DNA from: Apium graveolens
Taxonomy: Eukaryota > Streptophyta > Magnoliopsida > Apiales > Apiaceae
Assembly: GCF_009905375.1 (NCBI RefSeq)
Contig: NC_133649.1
Coordinates: 230,124,102-230,188,101 of the forward strand
Length of the DNA: 64,000 nt
Direction of reading: 5' to 3'
Each line of letters begins with the position of its first letter. Within the stretch, counting starts at the first letter, position 1. This document shows, piece by piece, positions 46,622 to 58,212 of this stretch. A program made the translations under genes and the position numbers. Below the pieces are notes generated by a model, which did no database searches, was not told the origin of the DNA, and saw only the letters and a program-made list of their open reading frames with translations.

Positions 46622-49600
46622 TGTAACACCCCCAAATCCGGGGTCGGGGATCCGGGTTGTCACGAGTTCCATTTCCCTTAATAACACCCAATCTTAATAA
46701 ACAATCAACTACTCTGTACTGTGACCCCACAATATACACACACACACCACAAGTTATAGTCTCAGAGATGAATACCAAAAATAACATAAGTCATATTATT
46801 CCACAATTATAAGTCATTACACCTCAAAAGGGTTTCTGAATAAATTTACATTTCTTTGCCATTATTACAATTCATATTATACATAAGTTGGTTTATCAAT
46901 AGTTGAAAACCTAGCCTATTGGTAGCTCCTACCTCAGCTACGGCGGCATCAACACTTCCAGAAAACTGCGGAACATTTTCTAACCGCTTGCGAATTGGAA
47001 GCTTGGTCATGTTCATCTTTTCTATCTGTTGATGTGTGATGAAAGAAGAAAGCAAGGGTGAGCAGCAAGCCCCCCAAAATAATATGTATAATGATTTACA
47101 ATATGCGAGCCTTATCATAGTACTCATGAAAGTCTTGGTCAAAAGAAATGAACCAAGTTTGATATCTTAATGTGATGAAGTCACAAAATATTCAGTATAT
47201 ATACATATATACTTTTCAAAATCTTGGAAGTCCTCTTCCATGTATAATATACACAAAGTTCCAGTTTATAACTGTATAAAAATATCGTTGCAAGGTGATC
47301 TCATATATCTAACCTTGTCTCAACGTTTTTCTGAAAGTCTTTGATATGCATAAGATAATCATTTACTAGATATAAGTTTGAAAGATGAAGTTACAAGATA
47401 CTCCAATATACTTATATCTTTTCCGAATACTACTTGAACTACCACCGTTCAAGTTATAATTAGTTTCAAAAGTTCATCACACTGATGAGACTACAAGATA
47501 AGACTTGAATAGATTCAATCTTTGAAGTATTTTGAAGGAAATGAAGTTATGATATACTTCATTAAGTCCTGATATATATATACACCTATATATATACATA
47601 CGTTTCCTGAAAACCTCTGTCATGTAAAGTATGAACAGAATTGCAATATCCAATAAATTTGGAAAGGAAAGAATTTTGGCATAAACCTGATATCTTGCTG
47701 ATCAGGCAAAGATACCAATAAGTAACCTTTTCTACTAGTAGATGGACGAATTCCCCACTGGTCATCACCCTGGTCGCAATAGGACCTTATGCTGGACTGC
47801 CACTCAGCCACTTATGCATTTGATGGACTCCCACTGAGCCACTTACACTATCATGGACGCCCACTGAGCCCATGTTGCTTATGCCGACTCGATAGATGGA
47901 CTTACTTCCCGAACGTTGGGTAAGTAATCAATTCATTTACCAAAACTGCAACCTTGTTGCGAATATAAAATACACCACAGATCCGGATCCCTCTGGTTTT
48001 GAGCGAGTATTTAAATCCCCTTTAAAAAGGAAGATCGTAAATATAAAAATGAGTTTTGGGATCCGCTCTAACTTTTAAAAATCATTTTGAAGACTCGAAA
48101 ACACTTTAAGGAGTGGTTGGAGCAATGCTGATTTAATAAAATAAATCAGTCCCGATGTATTTAGAAAATATCTGAATATTATTATTTAAATAATATTCCC
48201 ATAAAGAACAATTGAGGTAGAAGTTGGAAAACTTATACTTGAAATGATTAGTAAATAATCAAAGATATACTTATACGAAAGTAATATCTTTATTTGAATA
48301 ATCAAAAGTAAGTTTGATTATCGAACATTATTCTTTAATAAAATAAAGAATATTAAATAATACGCGGAGTCATAATACCTCGAATGAATAGTATAAATAA
48401 TATTCATTAAATAAATAAAGGAGTCATACATCCTCAAATGAATATCAAAATAATAATCATTAAATAATATAAACTGAGTCTTAAGCCCTCGAATGAATAT
48501 TCGAAATAATATTCAATTAATACAATCAAAGGAGTCATAAGTCCTCGGATGAATATTCGAAATAATATTCAATAAACAAAATAAAGTTAAAGTTATCGAA
48601 TAAACCTTATTCGATTAATAGTTTTGAAAACTATAACCATATATATATAAAATATATATAATATTCTCGGGAACATCGACTCCCGGTTTAGAAATATGTT
48701 CACCTTTTTATCCCCTATACTAAGGGTAAACTCAAATACCGCTTATCTCTAGCATAGGTAATATGCAACTATAAGCATTTGAACCAACAGATATATAAAT
48801 CAAGAATATGAAACAGGCATGCATATATACCATATCACTTGCTACAATATATCGCAAGAATTTGCTAATAACAAATATGCATTTATCACAAGATCATGCA
48901 TATACAGATATACATCACAACAACAGTATAACGGGTAGAAAACTTGCCTGAGTGCTCCCGGATAGACTTAAGCTTAGAGTGAGTCCGATAACCTATGAAC
49001 AACAACATAAGTCGGAATTAAACCCCGGTCGCTTAAGAAACTAGACTTTAACCATTTAGAGTCCTAACGTTCACTTTCGCGTTTAACGATTCACTTAAGT
49101 CGCTCGAGTACTCTCGGCTCCACCATTTTTAATAAATTAACCATTAAGGGTTTTAAGGAGATTCTTTCACGAGTACCTTACCAACTGCCTAATCCACTTA
49201 ACATAATTGTTTCATACCCCAATTAGTCCTTTAAGGTCCTTAACCAAGGTTTCAAAGTAAGGCGAGGGGTAATGGTTCGGTCGCGAAACGCCGTTACTTA
49301 AAACAGTCGTTTCTCCTAAACCGTACATCGGAATCAAACGAACTACATATTAAAACGAAGCTCGTAACATGAACTATCTAATCATGGCAATGGTCAAAAC
49401 CTAACAGGGAGTTCTCGGGTCCTGATGTTAAGAGCAAAAACAGTCTAAAGTAAATCGGACATTACGACGGCTATGTTTACGCGATTTCCCAAATTTTTAC
49501 CATTCCAAATCATATCAATCCAACTACCAATCAACAACAACTCAAGATACAAATCAATGCTACTGATTTCAGTCATAATAAGCTCAAGGATCTCAATCCA

Positions 49601-50685
49601 ATCATATATTATAACATCTCCAAATTCAACTAAACTACTTAACAATTAAGCTCGAATCATGCTTATCATTCAAATTACTACTCATCCATCCAAACCATCT
49701 CCAAACTTCAACATTCAAACTTATTACTAAAGGGTGTGAAGATTTACACCTTTCATGGAGGGTGGAAAGTTACTAGGAAGCCTTATGGAGCCTCCTACAA
49801 GCTTGATCTTTCCAAAGAAATCAAGAACACAAAGTTAGGCTTTAAAGTTTCTAAAAGTCCGATTGAAAGAAATGTAAAAATGAGGGTCTTACCTTGCTTA
49901 TTTGGACGAGACTTGTGAACAAGAGTTGTAGGCCATCTCAATACCTTTGCAACGAGCTACAGAACACAACATTTGAGTGAGTATTGAAGGAGATATGACA
50001 GTTTGAAGTTGCTGTGTTTATTTTGGCCGAGAGCTTGATGAAGAAAAGGGAAGAGCTTTTGTGTTTTTTGAGATTTGTTTTGATTTGCCTTGGTTGGTTG
50101 ACTTTGTTTTGTTTTAATCATTTTTAACCATGAAAAATTGTGTGGTTATAAATCAACCACACTTCTTTCCCTTATGTCATGCTTTGGTCATCATGTGATG
50201 TCACCCTCCACACTTGTCCTCTTCTTGTTGGTTTGATGACATCATTATCCTTAACCTCCTTGATTAACTCTTAATTGCTTGCCTAATGACCGCTGATCTG
50301 TTATACGGTTCGCTTAACTTTCGTTTTCGTTTATCGTTTGAGGGATCATACCCGGGATCTTATTACTTAGGTTTCTTTAACCTTTCTCAATACATTATGT
50401 TCCTTTCATGATCCTCTCTTTTAATCCTTGAATTTAAATCCTTTTTATTCTGTTACCTTATACTCAATTCTTTCTGTATCTGGTAGATTTTCGGGAAAAA
50501 TCAAAGTGTTCGAATTTGGATTCTGACAATCTTTACATACACTTATTTATCATATAGAGTACTAATAATATCTCAGAATATCCATAAAAGAACCCCTACC
50601 TAGTGTGGCATGAAAAGTTTTCTCATTCAGCAAAAACACTATCCATAAGGGTTTCAAAAATTTTCCAAAAATTGGGGTTATTACA
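46622..50685 (-). repeat. 5' LTR of G3 (4,064 bp, full length)
   Basis: The plus strand runs TGTAACACCCCCAAATCC to GGGGTTATTACA. It is nearly identical to 37468-41064 over shared parts; for example only two differences in about 70 bases at 48920-48990. It retains the segment around 47524-47997, which includes a minisatellite-like block CCACTNAGCCACTTA at about 47770-47880. Confidence 0.92.
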
Positions 50686-50690
50686 GGGAT
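50686..50690. repeat. target site duplication GGGAT of G3, right copy
   Basis: Exact repeat of 37463-37467. Element I RNase H sequence resumes here. Confidence 0.94.
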
Positions 50691-51255
50691 TTTCTAAGCG
50701 CGAGAGATGATCAGTGACTTGATTTTCAGTCCTCTTTCTGTCCTTGATCTCTAGTTCAAATTCTTGAAGCAAACGAACCCATCTAATCAATCTAGGCTTC
50801 GAGTCCTTCTTTGAGATGAGATATCGAATTGCAGCATGATCAGTGAAAACTGTCACCTTAGTCCCAAGTAGATAAGATCGAAATTTTACAAAACCATAGA
50901 CAATAGCCAAAAGTTCTTTCTCTGTAGTAGTGTAATTCAGTTGAGCACCATTAAGAGTCTTACTAGCATAGTAGACCACATGAAATATGTTGTTCTTCCT
51001 CTGCCCAAGAACTGCTCCAACTGCATAGTTACTTGCATCACACATCATCTCAAAAGGTTAATTCCAATCAGGTGCAGTTATGACCGGTACCGTGATTAAA
51101 CTCTTCTTCTAAGTCTTAAAAGCTGCAAGTCACTTGTCATCAAACTTGAAAGGAACATCTTTCTTTAGCAAACTGCACAATGGCTTTGAAATCTTAGAGA
51201 GTCTTTGATGAAACGCCTATACAAACCCGCATGACCAAGAAAACTACGAATTCCC
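50691..51255 (-). pseudogene. RNase H and RT-RNase H connection of element I
   Basis: The minus strand gives [40 protein letters not shown] and [19 protein letters not shown], then [11 protein letters not shown] and DHLSRLENP, where the sequence is cut by G3. The RNase H acidic positions (CDAS, EKE, TDH) are present. The part from 51050 to 51255 is shifted out of frame relative to RT. The domain would degrade template RNA during reverse transcription. Confidence 0.85.
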
Positions 51256-52503
51256 TTAATAGAAATTGGCCTTGTCCACCTCTAGACCCTTACTAGAAAC
51301 CTTGTGCCCGAGAATAATGCCCTGACGCACCATAAAGTGACATTTCTCCCAATTGAGAACCAGATTGGTCTCAACACACCTTTTGAGAATATTTCCAAGA
51401 TTTTGCAAGCATTCATCAAAAGAATTACCAAATACAGAGAAGTCGTCCATGAACCCCTCCACATTCTGGCCAATCATATCAGAAAAGATGGCCATCATAC
51501 ATCTCTGAAATGTGGCTGGTGCACCATACAGACCAAAAAAAACTCGTCTAAAAGCGAAAGTACCAAATGGACAAGTGAAGGTAGTTTTCTCCTGATCTTC
51601 TGGAGCGATACAAATCTGATTGTAACCCGAATAGCCATCTAGAAGACAATAGTAATCATGCCCAGCCAATCTATCAAGCATCTGATCAATGAAATGAAGA
51701 GGGAAGTGATTTTTCCTTTTAGCCTTGTTCAGCTTCCTGTAGTTCATGCAAACTCTCCACCCCGTGACTGTTCTAGTAGGAATAAGCTCATTATTCTCAT
51801 TTGTGACCAAAGTAATACCACCTTTCTTTGGCACACATTGAACTGGGCTTACCCATGAACTGCCAGATATAGGATAGATGATTCCTGCATCTAGCCACTT
51901 AAGAATTTCCTTCTTCACTACTTCCTTCATGATTGGATTAAGTCTTCTTTGCTCCTCGACCGTAGGCTTGCTACCTTCCTCTAGCAGAATTTTATGCATG
52001 CAATAAGAAGGGCTGATTCCCTTTATATCTGCTATAGTCCAGCCAATTGCCGATTTGAACTCTCTCAGAATCCTCAGAAGCTTTTCCTCATCACTACCTG
52101 AAAGGTCAGATGCAATAATAATAGGCAAAGTAGATGGATCACCTAAAAATGCATACCTCAAATGCTCAGGTAAAGGCTTAAGCTCAAGAGTGAGAGCTTC
52201 CTCAATAGATGGCTTGAGGCGTTTAGGAGCTTTGTTCAATTCCTCCATTCCAAGAGATTCAAAAGGCATATCTATTTTCCTCTTCCAGGGAGAAGCATTC
52301 AAATACTGCAATTGTTCTTCACCTTCGTCAACTTCACTATCTGAATTTCCCAATAAGGCTTTCTCTAAGGCATCAGACCTTAGCAATTGATCAAGTTCTG
52401 AAGTAACCACAGAATCAACCAATTCCACCTTTAAGCACTCCTCATTTTCCATAGGAAATTTCATAGCACTGAACACATTAAAAGTTACATCCTGATCCAG
52501 CAC
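51256..52503 (-). pseudogene. reverse transcriptase of element I (Athila-like), 415-codon open part
   Basis: This is the longest open pol frame of I. It covers the protease-RT linker (SIEEALTLELKPLPEHLRYA), the RT fingers (PIMKEVVKKEILKWLDAGII, VQCVPKKGGITLV), LDGYSGYNQI, FGLYGAPATFQRCMMAIFSD and the catalytic VEGFMDDFSVFGN, then LNWEKCHFMV. Compared with element O it preserves the 0.88 kb that O has lost. The frame ends near DKANFY, before the connection region. The FMDD catalytic motif is intact. An Athila assignment within Ty3/gypsy is secure on wording. Confidence 0.87.
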
Positions 52504-52524
52504 TCGTATCGTAAGCTCACCCTT

Positions 52525-52778
52525 CTATATATCTATCAAGGTTCGGCCAGTTGCCAAGAAAGGTCTTCCCAGGATTATGGAAATCTTCTTATCCTCCTTG
52601 AAATCAAGAATTACGAAATCAGCAAGGAAGATGAGTTTATCAACCTTGACCAAGACATCCTCCACAATACCTCGCGGATATGTAATAGAACGGTCGGCTA
52701 CCTGCAAGGTCATATAAGTCGATTTTGGATCAGGTAAGTCCAACTGCTTGAAGATTGATAATGGCGTTAGATTGATGC
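52525..52778 (-). pseudogene. protease remnant of element I lacking the catalytic motif
   Basis: From INLTPLSIFKQLDLPD through LADFVILDF to IILGRPFLATGRTLIDI the protease C-terminal part is preserved and matches 622-836 of element O. The DLGA catalytic motif and all gag sequence before it are missing: gag residues ...QNAVQQPY join directly to SINL. The deletion is at least about 0.6 kb judged against O. The element could not process its own polyprotein. Confidence 0.85.
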
Positions 52779-53890
52779 TAATAAGGCTGTTGAACCGCAT
52801 TCTGAGTGTTGCTCCAACTGAAATTAGGATGATTGCGGTTGTTGGGATGATAAGTGGCTGGCACAGGTTGTTGCGAACACTGAAAGTTGCTCACGAACTG
52901 AGCTGATTCACTAGAAATTGCACAATGATCAGTCTCGTGGGCACCATCACAAAGCTCACAGACACTAGCTATTTGATTAACTCCATAATTAGCCAAAGTG
53001 TCCACCTTCATCATCAAAGCCTTATGTTGGGCAGCTATAGCAGTTGCTGCATCCAACTCCAGAATTCCTGCTACCTTTCCCTGAGTCAGTCTTTGGGAAT
53101 GATTCTGGTACGCATTAGCAGCCATCAGTTCAATAAGTTCATAAGCTTCATCGTAGCTTTTAGCCCACAAGGCTCCTCCTGATGCTGCATCAAGTATGGG
53201 TCTAGAAGTAGCACCCAATCCATTATAGAAACAATTAATGATCATCCAATCAGGCATGCCATGGTATGGGCACTTCCTTAGCATCTCCTTATATTGATCC
53301 CAAGCCTCACACATAAATTCTCCAGTTTGCTGAGCAAACTGAGTAAGAGCATTCCTGATTGCAACAGTCTTCACCATAGGGAAGAATTTAGTGAGAAACT
53401 TGTGAGCAAGATCTTCCTAAGTGGTGATATACCCTGCTGGTAGAGAATGTAACTAGCACTTAGCCTTGTCCCTCAGAGAGAATGGGAAGAGTCGCAGCTT
53501 GATAGCATCTTCAGTCACATCATTGAATTTGAACGTGTCGCAGATCTCGATAAAATCCCTGATGTGCATGTTGGGGTCTTCACTAGGAGAACCCCCAAAC
53601 TGAACTGAGTTCGGTATCATCTGAATCGTGCTTGACTTGACCTCAAAAGTGTTAGCCCTGATGGCTGGCCTGATGATGCTTGACTAATTGTCATTAATCT
53701 TAGGCTGAGAATAGTCCATCAAAGCCTTAGGATTTTCTGCTTGATCACCCATCTCTACTAAAGCTGGTTCCTCGACTTTCTCTTCTTCTTCTACCTTCTT
53801 TTCTTCCTCCAACACTTCCCTTCAAAGCACCACAAGTTCTTCCTCGACTTTATCCAGTGTTCTCTTACGAGTACGCGAACGCGTATGCAT
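52779..53890 (-). pseudogene. gag of element I (Athila-like)
   Basis: ATG at 53890 starts MHTRSRTRKRTLDKVEEELV and hits a stop after 22 residues. The same frame continues with stops and reopens for 199 codons from 53377. Typical gag motifs are AIRNALTQFAQQTGEFMCEA, PDWMIINCFYNGLG and SYDEAYELIELMAANAY. The zinc knuckle reads CELCDGAHETDHC (CX2CX3HX4C). The C-terminus is cut off by the deletion into the protease. Confidence 0.85.
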
Positions 53891-54005
53891 ACACCCTCGC
53901 TAAGGTACCTGAAATAAGACAAGGAAACAAATAAGTAACAATGTCCGAGTCAATGAACTTTAACGACCACTGATGGAAAGCACATAAACTATAAATTAAC
54001 ACTAC

Positions 54006-54024
54006 AGTCCCCGGCAGTGGCGCC
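54006..54024 (-). promoter_or_regulatory. primer binding site of element I (tRNA-Asp type)
   Basis: The minus strand reads TGGCGCCACTGCCGGGGA a few bases after the LTR. From general knowledge, Athila and related plant elements use TGGCGCCGTTGCCGGGGA, complementary to tRNA-Asp. One or two mismatches are present. Confidence 0.82.
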
Positions 54025-54031
54025 AAAAACT

Positions 54032-55477
54032 TGTTAGTTGCTAAACACGCACTAATAATACACGCAAGTATACGCGTTCATAAGTGATATAGAATCTTTT
54101 CTAGTTCATTCCCGCAGAGACTGGCGTTGGTTAACTATGTAATTTATGCACTTAAGCAACAATGTATGGTTATTATTCAATTCTAAGATGATAGTAATTT
54201 GGATTGTTTATAACTAAGATTTAAACTAACAATTATAACTAAGAGAATAGGGATGGTTGAATTAATATATATGACAAACATGGGATTCTAACTTCATTAA
54301 ATACTTCATTCAATAGCCTTATTGTTCTTAACCTTAACATGCAATGGTGATGACACTAATCAGATAACACAAAACTGATAAACGCCAACTTTCGTTGCAC
54401 GAGTACCATACTACCAGACATCCACAAAAGAGATAGAAGCTGAATAGTCACCAGTTATATTGAGACCCTATATGTCTATGGAATTTGTCAATATAACGGT
54501 TTAAGCACAAGTTATCTATCATGATTACATAGGGCAAGTAAGATGGGTAAAATTACCTACGAATCATGCATAACAATAATACATGAACCTATGCTAGCAT
54601 GGCAAGTTCTAAATCCTTAAATTCATTGTCGCTTCATTAAGAATTAACAAGCTATCTTACAAGTTTGCGACTCTTATAAGATGAATAAGCACAACCAATA
54701 CTAGGTAATCATACAATCACCATACACTAAGGCATCAAAACAATTTAACTAAAGAAATCCATAAATAAATCTGCTAGAACCCCACGATAATGATTAGCCC
54801 ATAATCGGACTCATCATCAACGTGGGTTCCGATGAAAGTATGGTATAACAAACGTAGTCTTTATAACGAATAAATAAAACCAAGTACGAAACAAGAGTAA
54901 AGGTTCACAAGTATGAAAACTAGCATCCAAGTTACAACTTAAAACAAAGATTCATAAGTAAAAACAAGATCTTCTTTGTCTTTATTGAATCGTGCTAATA
55001 TGGTCTTCTTTCGGATCTCCTTGCGCTCTAGTACTTTTCTCTTGTGAAAATGTTCTTATTTGAATATATATAGCAGCCCTAATCAATCTAGAAGTCTCTC
55101 AATTAGAACTGCATTAGAATCAGGATTCAAAACTTTCACACCGGCGCGGGCGCGCGCTATCACAGCGCGGGCACGCTGTCATTCTGGAATCCTGGCGCGG
55201 CCACGCGCTATCACAGCGCAGGCGCGCCGACCTTCTGGAAAAAACTCAGATTTCATCCTTTTCCTTGCTGCTACGATCCGACTTTCCACGAGCTTTTATT
55301 CCAACACCACCTTGACACTAAATTAGCACCAAAACAATGCTAATTCACCTGATTACCTAGATAATGCCTGAAATACAAAAACACTAAAAACACATTAAAA
55401 CACTAAACAACTTGAGTACAAATACATCAATTCAAAGCTTATTAGAGCATAATAAAGTATCATAAATCCAATCAACA
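54032..55477 (-). repeat. 5' LTR of element I
   Basis: The plus strand runs TGTTAGTTGCTAAACACG to CCAATCAACA, 1,446 bp, and aligns throughout with 1056-2502. It holds two GC-rich 51-bp units at about 55138-55238. Its terminal bases differ slightly from the 3' LTR (ATCCAATCAACA versus ATGCCACTCAACA). Confidence 0.9.
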
Positions 55478-55482
55478 ACATG
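55478..55482. repeat. target site duplication ACATG of element I, right copy
   Basis: Exact repeat of 1051-1055. The RT frame of O resumes directly after it. Confidence 0.92.
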
Positions 55483-57650
55483 ATTGGTTAGAATGTGGAG
55501 GTGTTTATGGACGATTTCTCTGTGTTTGGTGATTCTTTTGACGAGTGCTTGCAAAATCTGGGTATTGTTCTTAAAAGGTGTGTTGAGACCAATCTAGTTC
55601 TCAACTGGGAGAAATGTCACTTTATGGTGCGACAGGGCATAATTCTTGGGCATAAGGTCTCTAGTAAAGGTCTTGAGGTGGACAAAGCCAATGTGGGGGT
55701 CATTGAAAACCTTCTTCCACCAATTTCTGTTATGGGAGTCCGTAGCTTTCATGGTCATGCAAGTTTCTATCGGTGTTTCATCAAGGACTTCTCTAAAATC
55801 TCTAAACCTTTGTGCAATCTTCTAGAGAAAGATATCCCTTTCAAGTTTAATGATGAGTTTCGAGCTGCTTTTGAGATCTTAAAGAAGAGTTTAATCACAG
55901 AACCTGTCATAACTGCACCTGATTGGAATGAACCTTTTGAAATGATGTGCAGTGCAAGTGACTATGCAGTTGGAGCAGTCTTGGGCAGAGGAAGAACAAC
56001 ATATTTCATGTGGTGTACTGTGCTAGTAAGACCCTCAATGGTGCTCAACTGAACTATACTACTACTTGGAAAGAACTCTTAGCCATAGTCTACGGTTTTG
56101 TGAAGTTTCGATCTTATTTGCTTGGGAAGAAAGTGACAGTTTCAATGTTCATGCTATGATTCGCTATCTCGTCTTAAAGAAAGACTCGAAGCCTAGACTA
56201 ATTCGATTGGTTTTTTTACTTCAGGAATTTGAGTTAGAGATCAAGGATAGGAAAGGTACTGAGAATCCAGTTGATGATCATCTATATCGGTTAGAAGATC
56301 CAAGTGCAACTTCACAGGATATGACATTGATAAATGAGTCTTTTCCCGATGAGCAGTTGTTTGGGGTGCAAGAGGAAGAACCGTGGTTCGCAGACATTGT
56401 GAACTACATTGTGAGCAATATTATGCCTCCATGCTTATCTTATGCTCAAAGGAGGAAGTTTCTTCATTAGGTGAAGTAGTACATGTGGAATGAACCATTT
56501 TTATTTAGGAAATGAGCTAACCGGATCATCAGGAGATGTATTCCGTACAGCGAGACGGAGGGTATCTTGTGAGACTGTCATTCTACTATTTATGGAGGCC
56601 ACTATGGTGGAGAGAAGACAGCAGCTCGTATCCTTCAAGCGGGATTCTTCTGGCCTATATTGTTTAACGATGCGCATCGATTCGTTTTGAAGTGTGATCG
56701 CTGCCAGTATATTGGTAATATGTCTAAGAGGGATGAGATGCCTCTTAATGTGCTTCTTGAGGTTGAGGTCTTCAACGTTTGCGGAATTGACTTCATGGGG
56801 CCATTTGTCTCATCTTTAAATAATCAGTATATCTTGTTGGCGGTTAATTATATCTCGAAATAGGTGGAAGTCAAGGCTTTGCCGATGAATGATGCTAAGC
56901 TAGTACTTAACTTTCTTCAAAAGCATATATTCACAAGATTTGGGACTCTAAGAGTCATAATCAATGACGAGGGATCGCATTTCTGTAATCGCAAGTTCAC
57001 TGCGATGATGCAGCGATATAATGTGAATCATCGCATTGCTACAGCCTTCCATCCTCAAACTAATGGTCAAGATGAGATGTCTAAGAGAGATATCAAGCGT
57101 ATTCTAGAGAAAGTTGTATGTCCATCAAGGAAGGATTGGTCTTTGAAGCTGGATGAAGCTGTGTGGGCATATCAGATAGCATACAAGACTCCGCTAGGCA
57201 ATTCACTATTTCAATTGGTTTATGGTAAGGGATGTCATTTGCCGGTGGAGCTAGAACATAAACCGTATTGGGATTTGAAGAAGTTGAACCTTGATTTGGA
57301 TGTAACTGATAAGAAGATGATGCTTCAATTGAATGAACTTGATGAGTTTCGGCTTCAAGCGTATGAGAACAACAAATTGTATAAGGAGAAAGTCAAGAGG
57401 TGGCACGATAGGGGTCTAGTGCTCAAATCATTTGTGTCGGGGCAACAAGTTCTTTTGTTCAACTCTCATCTCTGTCTTTTTCCTGGAAAGTTGAAGTCGA
57501 GGTGGTCAGGGTCTTTATTATCAAAACTGTGTTTCCATATGGAGCGGTGGATATTTTTGGAAATTGTCCAGGCCAAGCGTTTAAGGTGAATGGACAACAT
57601 TTGAATCCCTACTATTGGGATACGGTGAAACATGAGATGGTTAGTGCCGT
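55483..57650 (+). pseudogene. pol of element O after the insertion: RT end, RNase H, integrase
   Basis: RT resumes as IG-stop-NVEVFMDDFSVFGDSF, with the catalytic FMDD present, followed by LNWEKCHFMV and the connection (RSFHGHASFYRCFIKDFSKI). RNase H starts [15 protein letters not shown] and shifts frame near 55990. Integrase shows a zinc-binding region (HRFVLKCDRCQYIGNMSKRD), GIDFMGPFVSSLNNQYILL, VIINDEGSHFCNRKF and FHPQTNGQDEMSKRDIKRIL, so D, D and E positions are recognisable. The 241-codon stretch 56864-57589 is its best open part. Stops at 55489 (glutamine to TAG) and about 56861 (tryptophan to TAG) fit C-to-T type decay. Confidence 0.87.
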
Positions 57651-58212
57651 TTTATTATTAAATTGATCTCGGTATTCTACGTCAAGCTAGAGACGTATAC
57701 CAAGCGCTTCTTGGGAGACAACCCAAGTTTGTTGTACATTAGTAGATAGAGGAAGAAGAAAACAAGGAGAAAACTATAAAAAAATCAGAAAAAGAAAAAA
57801 ATTGAGTGTCAACTACAGATTCACGGCGCGCCCGCGCTGAGAAGCGGGGCGTTCACGCCAAAGTTCTAGTAGCTGTGCGCGCCCCCGCTGGTATGCGGGG
57901 TGGCAGCGCTGGTTTTCCAGAAGCGCGACCTGGCTTCCTAGACCTGAAAACAAAATAGAAAAATCGAAAATCAAATACAAAATCAAATCACACCCGAATT
58001 TCTTGCTCCCACCTTCCATATTTCCCTCTCCAATTCAGTTTTAAACATCCCATTACTCCCATTATTCCCTTAATCAAATCCCACTTCTATTCTAAACGTA
58101 ATTCTCTTCCTATATATACACACACTTATACACAAATCTCTCCGTTACTTTTTAATTCTCAAAATCATACATCTCTCTTATACACATATCTTATTCTCTC
58201 TTTTTCAATTCA
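57651..58212 (+). other. pol-env spacer of element O with GC-rich modules
   Basis: About 560 bp with no ORF. It has a purine-rich run (about 57750-57800), GC-rich GCGCGCCCGCGCTG-type modules at 57822-57930, an AT-rich stretch with TATATATACACACAC near 58111, and a leader ending in the ATG at 58213. It matches 35542-36110 of I in order of parts. Confidence 0.75.

Larger units (their letters stand above)
37468..50685 (-). mobile_element. Element G3: Tekay/Del-like chromovirus, minus strand, 13.2 kb
   Basis: Two LTRs (37468-41064 and 46622-50685) in one orientation, an exact GGGAT duplication, a tRNA-Met primer binding site at 46606 and a polypurine tract at 41065. It is the same family as G2, in the opposite orientation. 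The LTRs are nearly identical to each other apart from a 467-bp deletion in the 3' one, so insertion is recent compared with G2. Yet the internal region is as ruined as that of G2 and shares its specific lesions. An extra RT-RNase H-integrase fragment lies in its gag region. Confidence 0.9.
1056..55477 (-). mobile_element. Element I: complete-ended Athila-like retrotransposon, minus strand, filled by nested insertions
   Basis: Two LTRs of about 1.45 kb in the same orientation bound the element, with exact ACATG duplications outside. Read on the minus strand the order is 5' LTR, tRNA-Asp-type primer binding site, gag, protease remnant, RT, RNase H, integrase, GC-rich spacer, env-like ORF, polypurine tract and 3' LTR. 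Without the nested chromoviruses (3901-34496 and 37468-50685) it is about 10.6 kb. It inserted into a sister Athila-like element in opposite orientation. All its ORFs are disrupted. Confidence 0.9.

Noticed and set aside
50623..50690. C-terminal extension of the RNase H frame of element I ([12 protein letters not shown]...)
   Set aside because: The extra residues are translated from the LTR of G3 past the insertion point at 50685 and do not belong to RNase H.
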